Shown here: positions 54,252-55,785 of the stretch, in pieces
Layout: each line of letters starts with the position of its first letter
Numbering within the stretch: the stretch's first letter is position 1
NCBI GenBank assembly: GCA_949383255.1
Contig: CASJPF010000025.1
Span: 1-55,785, forward strand
DNA length: 55,785 nucleotides
Direction: 5' to 3'
Origin: Lachnospiraceae bacterium
Lineage (GTDB): Bacteria > Bacillota > Clostridia > Lachnospirales > Lachnospiraceae
Translations under genes and position numbers: made by a program
Notes under the pieces: model-generated
Databases searched by the model: none
What the model was told of the DNA's origin: nothing
Seen by the model: only the letters and a program-made list of their open reading frames with translations

Positions 54252-54299
54252 ATTCTTTGTCTTGAGAATAATGACACGAAAAAATACTTGGTAAAATTT

Positions 54300-54326
54300 G
54301 TCTGATGTCTAAATCTGACATCAGAC
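54300..54326 (+). terminator. Possible terminator after flippase B
   Basis: Perfect 10-bp stem (54300-54309 with 54317-54326), loop 7. No T-run follows, so rho-independent function is doubtful. Confidence 0.35.
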
Positions 54327-54345
54327 GTGCATTAAAATAAAATAA

Positions 54346-54663
54346 TTAATTTATTGAGATTTTCAAATGTTTACATATGAGATAAAAATATCTGTATATT
54401 TTTCTATATTTATGGCGTTTCAGTGCTTCTGGGGACAATCGCCCCTGCATTCCTTCTTTTATCGTATCATCACAAGGACCGCAAAAGCCACAAGGTTTTC
54501 CTTTAACAGGACTATGACAAAACCATGTCAAATTCATAACTTCCTCATAACCATTATTTATATAAAACTCTTGCATTTGTAATTCCATATAATCGACAAG
54601 AGGAAATTTATAATTTTTGAATAAAAGACAAATATCCGATGAAAAATTTTCACAATCTACCAC
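54346..54663 (-). pseudogene. C-terminal fragment of a 7-cyano-7-deazaguanine synthase-like protein
   Basis: 105 residues in frame from a GTG directly after an in-frame stop, with no ribosome site. The recognisable part is TWFCHSPVKGKPCGFCGPCD, then IKEGM and RLSPEALKRH. The CxxCxxC pattern resembles the zinc-binding end of QueC-like nucleotide alpha-hydrolases. Relatives of this type occur as solo genes in glycan loci. The ATP-binding N-terminal half is missing, so I call it a remnant. Confidence 0.6.
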
Positions 54664-54761
54664 TTAACTCTATATTGCCACTTTCTTTATCCTCTATTAT
54701 ATCAATATACAATTTGAAAGTATGCAAAATCCTTTTTATTCCCAATAGAATTTATAACAAT

Positions 54762-55703
54762 TTAGTCCTCTCTATATTCACTGATTTCTTTCACACTATA
54801 AGAAGAATCCACATGAACACCATAATAAGTTTTTACCAAAATTTCACTCATAAGCCCAAATATAAATAGAAGTAAACCTATTATAATAAAAAACACTGTC
54901 AGCAATGGTGGAAATATATTGTTGGACATCTTTCTGCCCTCACAGAACAACACAATAGACCAGATTCCACATCCTCCGCCCAGAAGCAGAAACACAAATC
55001 CCATACCACCTAATAAATGCAAGGGTCTAGTAGAATACTTATTCCAAAACCAAACTGATATCATATCTACAAAACCTTTTATTGTTCGTTTCCAATTATA
55101 TTTTGTCTTCCCAGCAGTTCTTGGCCGATGGTTCACAACAACTTCTCCAACCTTAAAACCTTTTATTTTCAAAATCGCTGGAATAAATCTGTGCTGCTCA
55201 CCATACAAATTGACATGATCAAAACATTCCTTCTTATACACTTTCAAAGAACAGCCACTATCATGAATACCATCATGCACCAAAATATGGCGAAGAAGAT
55301 TTGCTCCTCTTGATGTAAATTTTTTCATTATAGTGTCCTTTCGATGTTTACGCCATCCAGACACTACATCCAAATCATTTTCCTCAAGATACTTTATCAT
55401 CATTGGAATATCAGCAGGATCATTCTGTCGGTCCCCATCCATCGTTACAATATAATCATATTGCGCTTCCTTAATTCCAGCATCCATTGCAGCAGTCTGC
55501 CCAAAGTTTCTACGCAAACAAATATATTTCAACGGACGTAAAGTCTTACAGATTTCCTCTGTTCTGTCAGAAGAACCATCATTTACAAAAATAATTTCAA
55601 ACTCATACTGATTTTCCTCACAGACATCCTTTATTTCCTTGTGCAATTCGACCACATTACCCTCTTCATTGTATACTGGTACTACAATAGATACTTTTGT
55701 CAT
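54762..55703 (-). CDS. GT2 polyprenyl-phosphate glycosyltransferase (GtrB/ArnC-like)
   Basis: A 313-residue GT2 with two C-terminal membrane helices. Marks are VSIVVPVYNEEGNVVEL, IIFVNDGSSDRTEE and the metal site MDGDRQNDPADIP near residue 95. HRPRTAGKTKYNWKRTIKGF precedes the membrane part, as in DPM1-like enzymes, and the protein ends YYGVHVDSSYSV. AAGGAG is about 9 bases before the ATG. It is the third such enzyme here. No GT-C partner lies next to it within the window; one may be beyond the right edge. Confidence 0.87.
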   Translation of the reverse strand: MTKVSIVVPVYNEEGNVVELHKEIKDVCEENQYEFEIIFVNDGSSDRTEEICKTLRPLKYICLRRNFGQTAAMDAGIKEAQYDYIVTMDGDRQNDPADIPMMIKYLEENDLDVVSGWRKHRKDTIMKKFTSRGANLLRHILVHDGIHDSGCSLKVYKKECFDHVNLYGEQHRFIPAILKIKGFKVGEVVVNHRPRTAGKTKYNWKRTIKGFVDMISVWFWNKYSTRPLHLLGGMGFVFLLLGGGCGIWSIVLFCEGRKMSNNIFPPLLTVFFIIIGLLLFIFGLMSEILVKTYYGVHVDSSYSVKEISEYRED

Positions 55704-55785
55704 TCTGTTTTCTCCTTACCATTAATACTTATGTGAACTACCCATTGTCTAAAGCCAATGGGCTTCCTGCTTCATCAACCTCGTA

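Noticed and set aside
54300..54326. Hairpin after flippase B as a recombination site
   Set aside because: I found no second copy in the window; a simple stem-loop at an operon end explains it.
1..55785. CRISPR array, tRNA, rRNA, prophage or replication origin
   Set aside because: No regularly spaced direct repeats, no tRNA-like or rRNA-like stretch, and no phage or replication genes seen anywhere in the window.

Overview
The window is AT-rich with strong AGGAGG-type ribosome binding sites, tightly packed operons and many Clostridia-type families: a CotH/VTC/DUF4956 trio, DUF6311 membrane proteins, TupA-like ATP-grasp proteins and MBOAT/SGNH pairs. I read it as chromosome of a Gram-positive Clostridia, most likely a Lachnospiraceae gut bacterium. 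Genus cannot be told from this stretch. Almost every gene makes, flips or decorates cell-surface glycan. There are no rRNA or tRNA genes and no CRISPR array.

Layout. (1) 0.3-5.2 kb, minus strand: a lone SDR, then a CsbB-like polyprenyl-phosphate glycosyltransferase next to YfhO. (2) 5.5-8.6 kb, minus: DUF4956, VTC-domain and CotH-kinase genes in one overlapping operon. (3) 8.8-14.3 kb: GtrII-like and DUF6311 membrane proteins (minus) diverge from an LIC_10190-like membrane protein (plus). (4) 14.5-27.1 kb, minus: a long operon with an MBOAT/SGNH acylation pair, GT4, a second DUF6311 protein, three GT2 enzymes and a heptose cassette (HldE kinase and nucleotidyltransferase as separate genes, GmhA, GmhB) plus a GT9 enzyme. 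(5) 27.4-36.7 kb: two divergent glycan modules, each with a GT2 of the same subfamily and a flippase, meeting at 32.5 kb. The plus-strand module ends in a small serine recombinase. (6) 37.0-42.8 kb, minus: MBOAT, AlgJ/AlgX-like protein, a large unknown membrane protein and an acyltransferase-3. (7) 43.1-54.3 kb: a mirror-image pair of modules (GT4, ATP-grasp, flippase) on opposite strands. The left arm is decayed and also carries a GltS-like transporter and an amidohydrolase. (8) 54.3-55.7 kb, minus: a gene fragment and a GtrB-like GT2.

Main result. The 213 bp between the two divergent modules of region 5 looks like an invertible promoter. Two 26-bp palindromic sites with a 12-2-12 layout, like serine-invertase hix sites, lie in inverted orientation. 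Their central dinucleotides read GT and AC, so they match only after inversion. They enclose 109 bp holding a promoter-like sequence that now points to the plus-strand module. Each site lies about 25-30 bp from the start codon on its side. The serine recombinase that closes the plus module is the natural catalyst. The divergent centre of region 7 repeats the idea with unrelated sequences: a 24-bp perfect inverted repeat flanks a TTGCTT-17-TATAAT promoter between two GT4 paralogues. Its outer gene ends share a ~384-bp, ~97% identical inverted repeat. Together these suggest a locus built to switch between alternative glycan modules by DNA inversion, a design known in principle from Bacteroides capsule promoters. 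This is inference from sequence architecture; inversion itself is not shown here.

Other points: an ADP-heptose-type pathway in an apparent Gram-positive, several dispersed repeats and multi-hairpin intergenic elements, a candidate MITE, and several pseudogenes concentrated in the left arm of region 7.
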